A DNA stretch of 34,469 nt from Scatosoma sp045645245 (GCA_045645245.1 JAZRIK010000093.1:1-34469), one strand, 5' to 3'. Shown: positions 1 through 8,229, counted from the first letter of the stretch. Notes: generated by a model from the sequence alone, not told the origin. Translations and numbers: made by a program.

Positions 1-105
1 AATACTGCTTTTACCAATAGCAACGTCTTTGGCAACGTCGCGCGCCGCCTTTTTACAATCGAATATTAGCTCGGCTAACCGTTCCGCGAAGAGAGATAAA
101 TTCAC
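1..105 (-). CDS. XRE-type HTH regulator, 5' part only
   Basis: The first 35 codons of a gene that runs off the left edge of the window. It starts at a GTG (103-105) with an AAGGAG ribosome binding site about 8 nt upstream, right behind the stop codon of the next XRE gene, so the two are probably one transcript. The readable N-terminus (MNLSLFAERLAELIFDCKKA, then AARDVAKDVAIGKSSI) has the look of helix 1, helix 2 and the start of the recognition helix of a lambda-repressor-like domain. This is inference from a short piece: the rest of the protein, any partner domain and the target are not visible. Confidence 0.6.
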   Translation of the reverse strand, partial: MNLSLFAERLAELIFDCKKAARDVAKDVAIGKSSI

Positions 106-118
106 AATTTTGCTCCTT

Positions 119-559
119 TTATCGTACTCTTCCAAGCAAATAATCAACGGAAATATCCATATATTTCGCAAGCTTTACAAGGCTATAAACGGTTGGCAGA
201 CTTTCGCCGTTTAACCATTGATACATACTGTTTCCGCTTATTTTCTCATCGAGTTCTATTTTATATTGTGTGGTTTTGGTTTCTTTCATTACTTCACGCA
301 ATCGCTCGCCAAACGGCGGTAAGGACAAAAAGTGCGTTTCGTTTACGTATTCTTTTAATCCCAGCAATACGTCGGCGGAAACGTTGAAATACTCTAAAAG
401 AGCAATAAATATTTGAAATTTGGGTAATCGTTCGCCTTTCAAATAACGCGTAATATTCGAGCGGTCAGTGGCAATCGCTTTTGCGAGAGCAGGCGCGTTC
501 AAATGCTGCTCCGCCATCAAAGCGGAAAGGTTTTCGACAAAATTCGACAAATCAATCAT
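119..559 (-). CDS. Tandem XRE-family HTH transcriptional regulator
   Basis: A 146-residue protein with two helix-turn-helix domains of the XRE/lambda-repressor type, roughly residues 5-66 and 80-143. Each domain ends in the same kind of hydrophobic closing segment: FNVSADVLLGL in the first and MDISVDYLLGR in the second. That motif is typical of XRE repressors. The recognition-helix regions read DRSNITRYLKGERLP and SGNSMYQWLNGESLP. No ligand-binding, peptidase or membrane domain is present, so it probably binds DNA only. AAAGGAG lies about 10 nt upstream of the ATG. A second XRE gene follows 13 nt downstream and a small unknown gene diverges on the other side. The target is unknown; the shared intergenic region (560-694) is the natural candidate operator site. 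Confidence 0.85.
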   Translation of the reverse strand: MIDLSNFVENLSALMAEQHLNAPALAKAIATDRSNITRYLKGERLPKFQIFIALLEYFNVSADVLLGLKEYVNETHFLSLPPFGERLREVMKETKTTQYKIELDEKISGNSMYQWLNGESLPTVYSLVKLAKYMDISVDYLLGRVR

Positions 560-610
560 AAAAATTTTTCTCCTTTACAAAATATTATCATCACTTTCGA
601 CACCAAAAGG

Positions 611-639
611 TTGCTTGGTGGCGCAAATGATGATATAAT
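611..639 (+). promoter_or_regulatory. Sigma-A promoter of the small gene at 695
   Basis: TTGCTT (611-616), a 17-nt spacer and a perfect TATAAT (634-639). The predicted start point is about 50 nt upstream of the GTG at 695. It lies in the divergent gap with the tandem XRE gene, so that regulator may bind here (inference). Confidence 0.7.
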
Positions 640-694
640 ATAAGTACAAAAATTCGAGCGCGCGAATGAAAAAAATAACAAGGAGAAATATAAA

Positions 695-880
695 GTGAAC
701 GAAACAAAAGAATTATTAACGGAAAAACAACAAGGTAAACAAACGGCGAATGAAGCATTTGCCAAAATTGCGCAAGTGATTAGGGAGAATTTTGTTGCTA
801 CCTACGAAACGGACGGGTGTAAGCTGATTATGCGTTTGCCGAGCGGACAAAAATTTTCTATTACGGTAGCGGACGCATAA
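695..880 (+). CDS. Small hypothetical protein (61 aa)
   Basis: I do not recognise this protein. It starts with GTG, has a good AAGGAG site 9 nt upstream, is preceded by a near-consensus promoter and followed by a 16-bp perfect hairpin, so it is very likely a real gene. The first half is charged and probably helical (residues 1-33); the second half (about residues 36-60) looks like a small beta hairpin, with a single cysteine in the segment TDGCKLIMRLPSGQKFSI. There is no signal peptide or membrane segment. It diverges from the tandem XRE gene, so it may be a regulated partner, but nothing in the sequence gives a function. Confidence 0.65.
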   Translation: MNETKELLTEKQQGKQTANEAFAKIAQVIRENFVATYETDGCKLIMRLPSGQKFSITVADA

Positions 881-891
881 AAACGGACGAA

Positions 892-926
892 AAAACACGG
901 CTTGGAACATTTCCAAGCCGTGTTTT
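892..926 (+). terminator. Hairpin terminator after the small gene
   Basis: Perfect 16-bp stem (892-907 with 911-926) closed by a 3-nt loop, built from an ACACGGCTTGG core with A-rich and T-rich flanks. It starts 11 nt after the stop codon of the 61-aa gene. The downstream T tract is short, but the stem's own T-rich 3' arm supports termination. Confidence 0.7.
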
Positions 927-966
927 GTTGTGTACGAGTTGTCATTTAGAGCAAAAGGCGAAGCAA

Positions 967-1007
967 CTAAAAACCGCCCGTACAGCGATTATGCTATACG
1001 GGCGGTT
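967..1007 (-). terminator. Terminator of the SDR gene
   Basis: An 11-bp stem (972-982 with 997-1007, AACCGCCCGTA and its complement). On the minus strand it is followed by a T tract (967-971 read in reverse). It sits just after the stop codon of the SDR gene and would end the mnmA-SDR transcript. Confidence 0.75.
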
Positions 1008-1013
1008 GGCTTT

Positions 1014-1787
1014 TTAATTCAATTTTTGTTGGCTTTGCCAAATGGACATTACCCAAGAGTGGGGGAGCAATTTTACCAGCAACGCTTGACCCTTTGAGTA
1101 CGCTCCGCAGACCGATACGTCGCGGTTTTTGTGTTTCAAATCTTTCCAAGTGCGGTTGACGATTTGTTTGGGCTCGTACATTACCGCGTACTTTTTCACG
1201 ATGGGGTTTTCACTTTCCGCGCGGTCGAAAAACGCCGTTTTCGTCCAGAACGGGCAAACGCACAAAACTCTTGCCCCGCGCGATTTTCTAAGCTCTCTGT
1301 TGAACGCTCTGCCGTACGATAAAACGAATGCTTTCGTCGCCGCGTACGTGGAAATATACGGCACGGGCTGGAATGCCGAAATGGACGCGACCAAAATCAT
1401 CGCACCGCCTTTTTTCATATACGGCGCGCACGCTTTCGTCAGCGAAACCACCGAACGGCAATTCAAATCGACCATATTTTCCAAAACCGCCGTATCGTCG
1501 TCTTGAACGGCGTTAAAACGCCCGAAACCGCTTGCGCAGATGAGATACTCGATTTGCGGCGTTTCTTGCGTTAAAACGGCGTTTAACGCGTCCACCGAAC
1601 TCGTCAAGGACAAGTCTAAAGGAAAGGTGCGAACGGGGATATCGATAAGCGAGGAAAGCGCTTGCAATTTATCCGCGCTGCGTGCGATAACCCAAATTTC
1701 ATCGAGTGGTTTTTTATCGCTTAAAGACAAAAAGAATTCTTTTCCGATGCCGCTGGACGCGCCCGTGACAATGGCGATTGTTTTCAT
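1014..1787 (-). CDS. Short-chain dehydrogenase/reductase (SDR)
   Basis: A 257-residue classical SDR, an NAD(P)-dependent oxidoreductase of unknown substrate. Visible family marks are the N-terminal Rossmann motif TGASSGIGKE (residues 8-17), a catalytic serine in VASISAF and the YAATK active-site motif (YxxxK) in the middle of the protein. Its length matches the classical family. The closest general type seems to be the DltE/YqjQ-like 'SDR family NAD(P)-dependent oxidoreductase' group, but I cannot assign a substrate. A GGAG ribosome binding site lies upstream of the ATG. It follows mnmA on the same strand with a 72-nt gap and no clear terminator, so the two may share a transcript. There is a good terminator downstream. 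Confidence 0.9.
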   Translation of the reverse strand: MKTIAIVTGASSGIGKEFFLSLSDKKPLDEIWVIARSADKLQALSSLIDIPVRTFPLDLSLTSSVDALNAVLTQETPQIEYLICASGFGRFNAVQDDDTAVLENMVDLNCRSVVSLTKACAPYMKKGGAMILVASISAFQPVPYISTYAATKAFVLSYGRAFNRELRKSRGARVLCVCPFWTKTAFFDRAESENPIVKKYAVMYEPKQIVNRTWKDLKHKNRDVSVCGAYSKGQALLVKLLPHSWVMSIWQSQQKLN

Positions 1788-1817
1788 AGTTTTTAGCTCC
1801 TTTTTTGATATAAAATA

Positions 1818-1859
1818 GTTAAAACACCCTATACAGGTATGCGATGAACGGTTTTTAAC
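1818..1859. repeat. Short intergenic repeat, copy A (CAGGTATGCGATGAA)
   Basis: A 42-nt stretch bounded by the inverted pair GTTAAAAC (1818-1825) and GTTTTTAAC (1851-1859), containing CAGGTATGCGATGAA (1834-1848). It abuts the stop codon of mnmA. The core recurs exactly after tgt (20865-20879) and inside the sbcD-like gene (9278-9292), and with one mismatch at 16129-16143. The core plus a trailing GTTTTTAAC is shared with the copy after tgt. Confidence 0.6.
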
Positions 1860-2945
1860 TCAATATTCCGCGCTTTGGATCACGCCGCCGCCCAAACAGT
1901 TGATTCCGTCGTATAAAACGGCGTATTGCCCTTCGGTGACCGCGCGTTGTTTTTCCGCAAATTCGATATGCAAATCGCCGTTCTCGCGCACGCACACGCG
2001 CACCTTTTGATCGGGCTGACGATAGCGGAATTTCGCCATACATTCGAACTCTTTTGCGCTGGGCTTATAAGGAATCCAGTTAAAGCCCGACACTTCGCAC
2101 GATTTCGAGTATAACGGGCTTTCGTCGCCGTGGGAAACGTAGAGTACGTTATTTGCAAGGTCTTTTTTAACGACGAACCATCTACCGCCTTCTGCTTCGC
2201 CTTTGATACCGCCCAGCTCCATACCTTTGCGCTGACCGAGCGTATAATACATCAGCCCCGCGTGCTCGCCTACTTGTTTACCCGAAAGGTCGAGTATTTT
2301 CCCTGGCTTTGCGGGCAGGTAGGTGGATAAAAACTTTCTAAAATTCCGCTCGCCGATAAAGCAAATGCCCGTGCTGTCCTTCTTTTTGGCGGTTGCAAGT
2401 CCGTTATCCAAAGCAATTTTTCTAATTTCGGGCTTTTCCATATCCTGTAAGGGGAAGAGTACGTCTTTTAACTGCGACTGCGAGAGTTGGTTCAAAAAAT
2501 ACGTTTGGTCTTTGTTTTGGTCTTTGGCTTTTTGTAAATAATGAACGCCGTTTTCGTGGGAAATTTTGCAATAATGCCCCGTCGCGATATAGTCCGCGCC
2601 CAGCTTTTTCGCTTCTTCTAAAAACGGTCCGAACTTGATTTCGCGGTTGCAAAGCACGTCGGGGTTGGGGGTGCGGCCTGCCTTGTATTCGGCAAGGAAA
2701 TAGGAAAACACGCGGTCCATATACTCACGCGCGAAATTGACGGTATAATAGGGGATATCGAGCACCGAGCACACGCGGCGCACGTCGGCGAAATCGTCTT
2801 CCGCGGTGCAAACGCCGTTTTCATCTACTTCGTCCCAGTTTTGCATAAACAGCCCGATGACGTTATAGCCCTGCTCTTTCAAAAGCAAAGCCGCAACGCT
2901 GCTATCCACACCGCCGCTCATACCGATTACGACTGTTTTCGACAT
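1860..2945 (-). CDS. mnmA: tRNA-specific 2-thiouridylase MnmA
   Basis: MnmA activates uridine 34 of the Lys, Glu and Gln tRNAs with ATP and places a sulfur at C2, using a sulfur relay from a cysteine desulfurase; it acts in the cytoplasm. This 361-residue protein is full length. The PP-loop ATP pyrophosphatase motif SGGVDSS is at residues 10-16. The two catalytic cysteines are visible: C99 in NPDVLCNREIKF and C195 in STGICFIGERNF. The C-terminal beta-barrel region follows. The ATG has an AGGAG-type site upstream, and an extended -10 promoter lies about 75 nt upstream. No desulfurase gene is adjacent. An SDR gene lies downstream on the same strand. Confidence 0.97.
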   Translation of the reverse strand: MSKTVVIGMSGGVDSSVAALLLKEQGYNVIGLFMQNWDEVDENGVCTAEDDFADVRRVCSVLDIPYYTVNFAREYMDRVFSYFLAEYKAGRTPNPDVLCNREIKFGPFLEEAKKLGADYIATGHYCKISHENGVHYLQKAKDQNKDQTYFLNQLSQSQLKDVLFPLQDMEKPEIRKIALDNGLATAKKKDSTGICFIGERNFRKFLSTYLPAKPGKILDLSGKQVGEHAGLMYYTLGQRKGMELGGIKGEAEGGRWFVVKKDLANNVLYVSHGDESPLYSKSCEVSGFNWIPYKPSAKEFECMAKFRYRQPDQKVRVCVRENGDLHIEFAEKQRAVTEGQYAVLYDGINCLGGGVIQSAEY

Positions 2946-3019
2946 AATTTACACTCCTTTGCATAAGGTTAGGCGAAAAAACGCGCACTTTAAGCAAATT
3001 TTTTCTTTAATTTGGAAAT

Positions 3020-3028
3020 ATTATACCA
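3020..3028 (-). promoter_or_regulatory. Extended -10 promoter for mnmA
   Basis: On the minus strand this reads TGGTATAAT, a perfect -10 box with the TGn extension. The -35 position, 17 nt upstream, holds only a weak TTTCAT, as often seen with extended -10 promoters. It lies about 75 nt before the mnmA start, back to back with the tRNA promoter. Confidence 0.6.
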
Positions 3029-3035
3029 TAAACGC

Positions 3036-3065
3036 TTGCAAAATGAAAGCAAAAAATAGTAAAAT
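3036..3065 (+). promoter_or_regulatory. Promoter of tRNA-Arg
   Basis: TTGCAA (3036-3041), an 18-nt spacer and TAAAAT (3060-3065), about 26 nt before the mature 5' end of the tRNA. It overlaps the divergent mnmA promoter region. Confidence 0.5.
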
Positions 3066-3090
3066 ATATATGCTTTTTGAAAAAGAGTAC

Positions 3091-3167
3091 GTATCCGTAG
3101 CTCAGCTGGATAGAGCACAAGCCTCCGACGCTTGGTGTCGTTGGTTCGAATCCAATCGGGTACACCA
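3091..3167 (+). tRNA. tRNA-Arg (anticodon CCG)
   Basis: A complete 77-nt cloverleaf. Acceptor stem GTATCCG pairs with CGGGTAC (one G-U). The D stem is GCTC/GAGC, the anticodon stem CAAGC/GCTTG encloses the loop CTCCGAC with anticodon CCG (reads CGG, arginine), the variable loop is GTGTC, and the T arm is GTTGG-TTCGAAT-CCAAT. The discriminator is A and the 3' CCA is encoded. A promoter precedes it and a hairpin terminator follows at once. Confidence 0.97.
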
Positions 3168-3202
3168 AAAACCGCCTTGTCTTTTGGTAGGGCGGTTTTT
3201 AT
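3168..3202 (+). terminator. Terminator of tRNA-Arg
   Basis: AAACCGCC (within 3168-3176) pairs with GGCGGTTT (3191-3198), followed by a run of T. It begins directly after the encoded CCA end. Confidence 0.85.
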
Positions 3203-3231
3203 ATATAATATAAGGAAGTATTTTGCCAAGT

Positions 3232-3265
3232 AAAAAGGAACTACGAAAATCGCAGTTCCTTTTTT
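3232..3265 (-). terminator. Terminator of the surface-protein operon (bidirectional)
   Basis: AAAAAGGAACT (3232-3242) pairs with AGTTCCTTTTT (3254-3264); both ends are A/T tracts, so it can work in both directions. On the minus strand it lies about 20 nt after the stop codon of the 1299-residue surface protein. Confidence 0.85.
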
Positions 3266-3287
3266 AGTGTGTTGAGTTTAATTATGA

Positions 3288-6200
3288 TTACCCGTGTTTG
3301 ATTGTTAACGTTGCGTTTCCATTCATTGTTAATGTGAATTGACCGTTTGTGCCGCCAGTAATGGTACCAGCTGACGTGGAAACCTGAGAAGAAGTACAAT
3401 TATTTGTAGTAGTAGATTCAGTGAGACGACCTGTTCTCGTCCATTGCGCTTTGAAGGAAAGAGTGGCTTGCGTATTAGGATTAATCCACAAATTGGTTCC
3501 GTTATGACCGCTTGTACTGCTATAGGTTGTACTCAAAATTTCAACTTTTGTTCCATACCTATAGAGTGTAGCAGTTTTGCTATTTAATGTTAAGGTCAAC
3601 TGCCACTTCTTCGTCCAGTTGGTTGCAAGGGTTGCTGAAGTTGCTCCAGACGATACGGTAATAACATTGTTGTTCGTACCTTCAACTTTGGAAACGTTGG
3701 TGCTGCCTGTCGTTGTCCAACCGTTGAAATAGTAGTTGACGGCTGTATTTGTTTCGTCTGCATCCGAAGTCATTGTGTTGGTGATACTTGTAGGAATCGT
3801 AAACGCTGCATTCGGTTTTACATAGATAGTGGAAAGTGTAGGAGCCGTGGGGCTACCAGTTTTATCGGTCGGATAAGCCGTGCTGAACGATAACGTAGCT
3901 TTTGTCGCCCAGTTGACCGTCAGCGTTGCGGACGTAGCCGTCGGGGTGACAGTTGTCTCCGAAATGGTTGCGCCTACCGCCGTCCAGCCGTTGAAATATT
4001 TATTAACAGCCGAATTTGCGTCATAGGTTGTCATTTTATCGTTGATATTTGTAGCCAAATTAAGTGTTTGACTGGTGTACAAGTAAACATTGTCGAGTGT
4101 GGGGGCTGTAGGGGAGCCTGTTGTTCCACTCGGGTAAGTTGTCACAAACGATATCGTGTTTTGCTTTTCAACCCACTTTGCATACAACGTACGCTCGTAA
4201 TTTTCGCCATCTGCAGGTACGAGTGCTTGCAGTTGTGCAAAATTGGTATATGCAGTTTCAAAGTTTTCATCCACGTACCAGCCCAAGAAATACATTTTAT
4301 CGTTGGGGTTATCGTTATGCGCGTAAAGCGAAGTAGTGCCATCGTCTGCAGTTATGGGTGCGGTCAACGTGCCATTGCCCTCTTCGTCCAACGTAACCGT
4401 CGTAGAGCGTATGATATCATAACCGCCTTTCGATGCATCGCACCCGTTGTTAAATTTGACGGTATATGTGATGTCTTTGGTCCAAACAGCGTAAATGGTT
4501 GCTTCTCCGTACGTTCCGCCGTTTGCAAACGCGAGATCGCGATAATCTTCTACAATAATCGCGGTGATGGGCTCGCCGTTTTGAACCGCAGTAAACCAAC
4601 CGCTGAAATTGTAGCTCTTCGTCTCACCGCCTTCCGTTGTGTACGTAGGCGCAGTAGGGGTATTGTTGAGTGTGATGGTCGTCGTGTCTATCGTGAATTC
4701 GGTAGGCGAAATTCCGCTGTCCATTTCTTTCACGCCGTCGCCGTCGGGAACGACGTACACGTAATTCAATTTATATTGATTCTTGATCCAAGCAGCGTAC
4801 AGCGTAGTGTCGCCGTAAACGGTTTTACCGCTTGCCTTATTTGCGCACGTGCTGCCGTTGGTACAGTTATCCTGCGTACACCAGTGGGTAAAGGTATAGT
4901 GTTCGCGCGTGGTTGTTTTGCCCGACAAAATGGTTTCCGTAAACGTATAACCGCCGCCTTGCTTTAACTCTACGTTGGTATCTTCTACGGCAGAACCGCC
5001 GTTTGCGTCATAGCTGATTTTGAAAATAGTGGAATACCAACCGTACGTGTTGTCGCTACGCTTTTCCGAGTAGTAGGTGCCTTTGTCGGTATAGTTCTTT
5101 GTAGCATCTGCATATTTAGGAAGCGCAAGCGTTTTGGTGATCTTTTGGTACTCTTTTCCGTCTATAACTTCTTTGGACGTAATCGAAGTAGCAGTATTAA
5201 CCGTAAGAGCGGTTTTTGATGCTTGCGTTTCAATAGGACCGCCGAAACTATCTACCGTTAAGGATCCGTTTACAATCAGCTTTGCACTCGATTTACCGTT
5301 TTCATACCGAAGGCTGGTGGTAGTAGAATACGTGTCGGTAAAAGTATCGTAAACAACGATAGATGGAAGCGTTGCGTTGACGCCTGCGCCGATGGTGACG
5401 GAAGAGCCAGTGAGCAATTTTACCTTTTGCGACATGCTTGTAAATGTGGCAGTTTTTTCGTTGCCCTTCCATAAACGAATGTTAAAATGCCACGATAACG
5501 GAAAATATACGTTTGCTGTCGAGAGATTTAGCGTACCCATTAATGGGATGCTAACGTTAAGCGCTAATGAATTGAGCACAGAAGAGCCGTAAACGTCAAT
5601 ATCATGAATTTCCGTTGCGGGATTGTATTTTGTCACAACGTATGTCGATGAGTTGGCAAATTTCAACAAGTGCTCATCAGAAGTACCAACCATCTTAATT
5701 GTTGTGATATTGTGTTGGGCGGGAATAATGAGTTTCTTGTTTGTATATAAATCGGCATAACCGTATAAGGATGAATTATAGTGGAAAGTCATTTCTACCG
5801 AAGAATTCGGCATGTAAAAACGGTTAAATGGGGAGCATTCCAATTGAGGGTTATTAATATCGCCGCCTGCCATATCTGAGAAAACGGTACCGCCGCGATG
5901 CTCCATAACCTTAAACGGGGAAATATACGAGCTCTTTCCATATAAAATAATTTGTGAGCCATTTTTGGTGGTATCTTCATAAATATAGCCGTAGCATTGA
6001 ATATCCGCTGCGTCCGATCCGTCCGATTTACCGTTGATAATTTTTGCGTTTGCTTTTAACGTAATCCGCGCGTATTGATTGGCTGAATAGCCTGCGGCCG
6101 AACCGCCGTTTCCGCCACATACTACGCCGCCTACGATCAGCGTACCCAAGTTGGTTAATTGCACGTTCGTTTGCATCGTCACGTGGTTGGTGCAAAGGGT

Positions 6201-7187
6201 TGCGTTTAAAGTTCCTTTGGTCAAATTTGCGACAGGGTTATCAGCGTTAGCAACAAGGGATTCGTGCGATTGCACGGTTTCAGCTGCAGGAACAGCTTTC
6301 GTGCCTTCCCAAGGCAAGCAAAGCGTGACGCCCGATGCAATGGTACAGTTTTTTACAATATAAGGATTTTGCGGTACGAGTTCGTTTTCCGTGACGGAGC
6401 TGATAATACCATACGTTGTCGTCGTACCGTCCGAGTTCGTTTTTTGGGCTGTCCCCAGCTTAACCGTCGTTTGCGGATAAACGTACACGGTACCGCTGGT
6501 GGACGCTGCAAGCGCGCCTTCGATGGTGCCGTAATAATTACTGCCGTTATACGCAATCGCATTCATAGCAACGGTTGCGTTGTTTTGATAAACTTCCTTC
6601 ACAAGATTATTCGTGACGTTAAAAATCATCCCGTTAGCATTAAACGTAGCAGGGGCGTTTTTCGCGCCTTCGTCGGTGGGCGCCGGCAAATCGAGCAACG
6701 CACGCAAAAATTTTTGCGTAGCAGAATTTGCCGCATCCTTATCTTTAAGAATTACTTTTACCGCGACTGCCGTCGTGCCGCTTGTTTGCGCGGTTAATTT
6801 GGAATTGTTATTAGTAAATTTTAAGCTGCCGTCTTCGTTATATTCCGCGACGCCGTACACAAGCTCGGTGTTTTCTAATTTATAAACGTTCGTATGCGCC
6901 CGATGAATAGGATAGCTGTAAACGGTACCGTCGGGGGTAGTATGCTTGACAACGAGCGTAGTAGGCGTAGCGGTCTTCTCAACACCCGCTTTAACCAAAT
7001 CGCCTTTGAGTTGGCCGTTTTGCGCGGTCAATAAGTCGTCGGCGTACGAAATTTCCAACGAGAAAGCGCCCGACAGCTCGGTCGGGTAGGGGGATTGTTT
7101 TTGATACACGATTACCCAAAACGCCGCGCCCACGGATACGAGCAGGGCGAGAAGGAAACTCAAAATAAAAACAAGACGTTTTGTCAT
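3288..7187 (-). CDS. Large exported repeat protein with Listeria-Bacteroides repeats
   Basis: A 1299-residue exported protein of unknown function, probably an adhesin or cell-surface protein. Residues 5-29 form one hydrophobic segment (signal peptide or N-terminal membrane anchor) ending in VGAAFWVIVY. Residues about 60-700 are rich in G, T, N and V with short beta-strand-like blocks, suggesting a beta-helix or beta-sandwich. From about 720 to 1270 there are five or six tandem modules of about 90 residues resembling Listeria-Bacteroides (InlB B) repeats: YDANGG with FTHWC, and diverged copies ending in FSGWFT, FLGWYV, YFNGWT and YFNGWT. Two of the late modules share SPTAPTL. No LPXTG motif, SLH domain or sorting tail is seen. 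The start codon overlaps the previous gene's stop by 4 nt, so translation is coupled. Function is inference. Confidence 0.85.
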   Translation of the reverse strand: MTKRLVFILSFLLALLVSVGAAFWVIVYQKQSPYPTELSGAFSLEISYADDLLTAQNGQLKGDLVKAGVEKTATPTTLVVKHTTPDGTVYSYPIHRAHTNVYKLENTELVYGVAEYNEDGSLKFTNNNSKLTAQTSGTTAVAVKVILKDKDAANSATQKFLRALLDLPAPTDEGAKNAPATFNANGMIFNVTNNLVKEVYQNNATVAMNAIAYNGSNYYGTIEGALAASTSGTVYVYPQTTVKLGTAQKTNSDGTTTTYGIISSVTENELVPQNPYIVKNCTIASGVTLCLPWEGTKAVPAAETVQSHESLVANADNPVANLTKGTLNATLCTNHVTMQTNVQLTNLGTLIVGGVVCGGNGGSAAGYSANQYARITLKANAKIINGKSDGSDAADIQCYGYIYEDTTKNGSQIILYGKSSYISPFKVMEHRGGTVFSDMAGGDINNPQLECSPFNRFYMPNSSVEMTFHYNSSLYGYADLYTNKKLIIPAQHNITTIKMVGTSDEHLLKFANSSTYVVTKYNPATEIHDIDVYGSSVLNSLALNVSIPLMGTLNLSTANVYFPLSWHFNIRLWKGNEKTATFTSMSQKVKLLTGSSVTIGAGVNATLPSIVVYDTFTDTYSTTTSLRYENGKSSAKLIVNGSLTVDSFGGPIETQASKTALTVNTATSITSKEVIDGKEYQKITKTLALPKYADATKNYTDKGTYYSEKRSDNTYGWYSTIFKISYDANGGSAVEDTNVELKQGGGYTFTETILSGKTTTREHYTFTHWCTQDNCTNGSTCANKASGKTVYGDTTLYAAWIKNQYKLNYVYVVPDGDGVKEMDSGISPTEFTIDTTTITLNNTPTAPTYTTEGGETKSYNFSGWFTAVQNGEPITAIIVEDYRDLAFANGGTYGEATIYAVWTKDITYTVKFNNGCDASKGGYDIIRSTTVTLDEEGNGTLTAPITADDGTTSLYAHNDNPNDKMYFLGWYVDENFETAYTNFAQLQALVPADGENYERTLYAKWVEKQNTISFVTTYPSGTTGSPTAPTLDNVYLYTSQTLNLATNINDKMTTYDANSAVNKYFNGWTAVGATISETTVTPTATSATLTVNWATKATLSFSTAYPTDKTGSPTAPTLSTIYVKPNAAFTIPTSITNTMTSDADETNTAVNYYFNGWTTTGSTNVSKVEGTNNNVITVSSGATSATLATNWTKKWQLTLTLNSKTATLYRYGTKVEILSTTYSSTSGHNGTNLWINPNTQATLSFKAQWTRTGRLTESTTTNNCTSSQVSTSAGTITGGTNGQFTLTMNGNATLTIKHG

Positions 7188-7873
7188 TGGGTCACCTCCG
7201 TTTCAGGGGCTTCCGTAATCGACGCTTGGACGACAAGGGAAACGTTATTTTTTTTCATCGCTTGCAAAATGGGATATACTTCGTCTTTAAAAATCGATTG
7301 CGTTTCCGTTCCAACCGTTTTGGTTGCGTCGATTGCAAACGAAACAACGAGCGTCACGCTTTGCGCGGTCGCGCTGGGTGTAAAGGTAAACGCCGTGCGT
7401 ACGTGCGATGCCGTTTGTTCCCATAAGTCACGTTGTTCAATGGAGTTGCAAGTAGCGCCCGTGCAATAATTCAGCAGCGAAAGGGTTGTGCTGTTCTCCG
7501 TCACAGTTTTGCTATTAAAAAGCTCTACTTGCAGTTGCAAATATTTGTTGGCGGTAAATACCGTTCTGCATTTTTCCAAATTAATCGTAAGCGTAGCCGT
7601 GATATACCCTACGTCGCCGATTTGCGGCGTGCAATTTTGTGTATCGGTAGGATAGGTGAAAAAGCCGGTGGACATATACTCAAAGTATTCCACTTCGCAG
7701 GAAGTAATATACGTGCCGTTATCCATATCCAGTACCGTTTCTACCCCAAACGTGCCGTTTACGTTATGTACGCTGGTAATTGTCCACGACGAAAAACCGA
7801 TGCTCATCATCGAAAGGGGCATCAGCACGGAAAGAAGAAATAATTTTGTTTTTCTGGATAACGTACTTCTCAT
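7184..7873 (-). CDS. Exported hypothetical protein, partner of the surface repeat protein
   Basis: A 229-residue secreted or membrane-anchored protein that I do not recognise. Residues 7-33 hold a basic stretch, a hydrophobic core and the segment SIGFSSWTIT. The remainder is beta-rich with six cysteines (in ITSCEVEYF, TQNCTPQ, LEKCRTV, NYCTGATCNS), which may form disulfides. The GxxxW pattern at the end of the signal core resembles that of the downstream 1299-residue protein, and is loosely like signals of TasA-type SipW substrates (inference only; no SipW gene is in the window). Its stop overlaps the next start as ATGA. The ATG has no clear ribosome binding site. A perfect consensus promoter lies about 95 nt upstream. 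Confidence 0.75.
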   Translation of the reverse strand: MRSTLSRKTKLFLLSVLMPLSMMSIGFSSWTITSVHNVNGTFGVETVLDMDNGTYITSCEVEYFEYMSTGFFTYPTDTQNCTPQIGDVGYITATLTINLEKCRTVFTANKYLQLQVELFNSKTVTENSTTLSLLNYCTGATCNSIEQRDLWEQTASHVRTAFTFTPSATAQSVTLVVSFAIDATKTVGTETQSIFKDEVYPILQAMKKNNVSLVVQASITEAPETEVTQ

Positions 7874-8200
7874 AATTCGTCGCGTTTTGTTTTGACTGTT
7901 CGCTTTTGGCGAAGTTTTTTAATTGAATATATATTTTTACAGCGTAAAAGCCATAAATTTAATTATATTATAATTAAGCATAAGGGGTTTGTCAATCTTT
8001 TTTTGTCTTTTTTCGTATTTTTTCGGCTTGTGAAAGAATGGCGATTATGACAAAATTTTCTTACGAAAAAACGGCGATTTCGGGAGAAAATTATAGAAAA
8101 ATCGCATAAAAACCCCCATTTTTGCGGTTCGCGTAAAATTCCGCTTAAAAAAATGTAGGAAAAGTCGTGACAAAAAACGAACAAATATTCGCCATTTTTA
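7874..8200. other. A/T-rich divergent intergenic region
   Basis: A long gap between the surface-protein operon and the sbcD-like gene. It holds the two divergent promoters listed separately. On the minus-strand leader side there is a small hairpin (TTCGC with GCGAA, 7900-7920 region). The middle (about 8000-8200) is A/T-rich with many homopolymer runs. I see no convincing gene, RNA or repeat there. Confidence 0.6.
7967..7995 (-). promoter_or_regulatory. Consensus sigma-A promoter of the surface-protein operon
   Basis: Read on the minus strand: TTGACA (7990-7995), 17-nt spacer, TATAAT (7967-7972). Both boxes are perfect consensus. The leader to the first gene of the operon is about 85-90 nt. 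Confidence 0.85.
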
Positions 8201-8229
8201 TTTACAAATGCTTGCGCGTGTGGTATAAT
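8201..8229 (+). promoter_or_regulatory. Promoter of the sbcD-like/yhaN-like operon
   Basis: TTTACA (8201-8206), 17-nt spacer, and an extended -10 box TGGTATAAT (TATAAT at 8224-8229). The start point would be about 25 nt before the GTG start at 8262. Confidence 0.8.

Noticed and set aside
2959..3213. 84-codon frame across the tRNA-Arg gene
   Set aside because: It reads straight through the tRNA and its promoter; the tRNA cloverleaf explains the sequence.
4068..4967. Open frame of 299 codons on the plus strand opposite the large surface protein
   Set aside because: It is the shadow of a well-supported gene with signal, repeats and a coupled partner. It has no ribosome binding site and its translation is cysteine- and arginine-rich without family motifs.
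7963..8184. 73-codon minus-strand frame in the surface-protein/sbcD gap
   Set aside because: It overlaps the consensus promoter of the surface-protein operon, lacks a ribosome binding site and has a composition typical of A/T-rich noncoding DNA.
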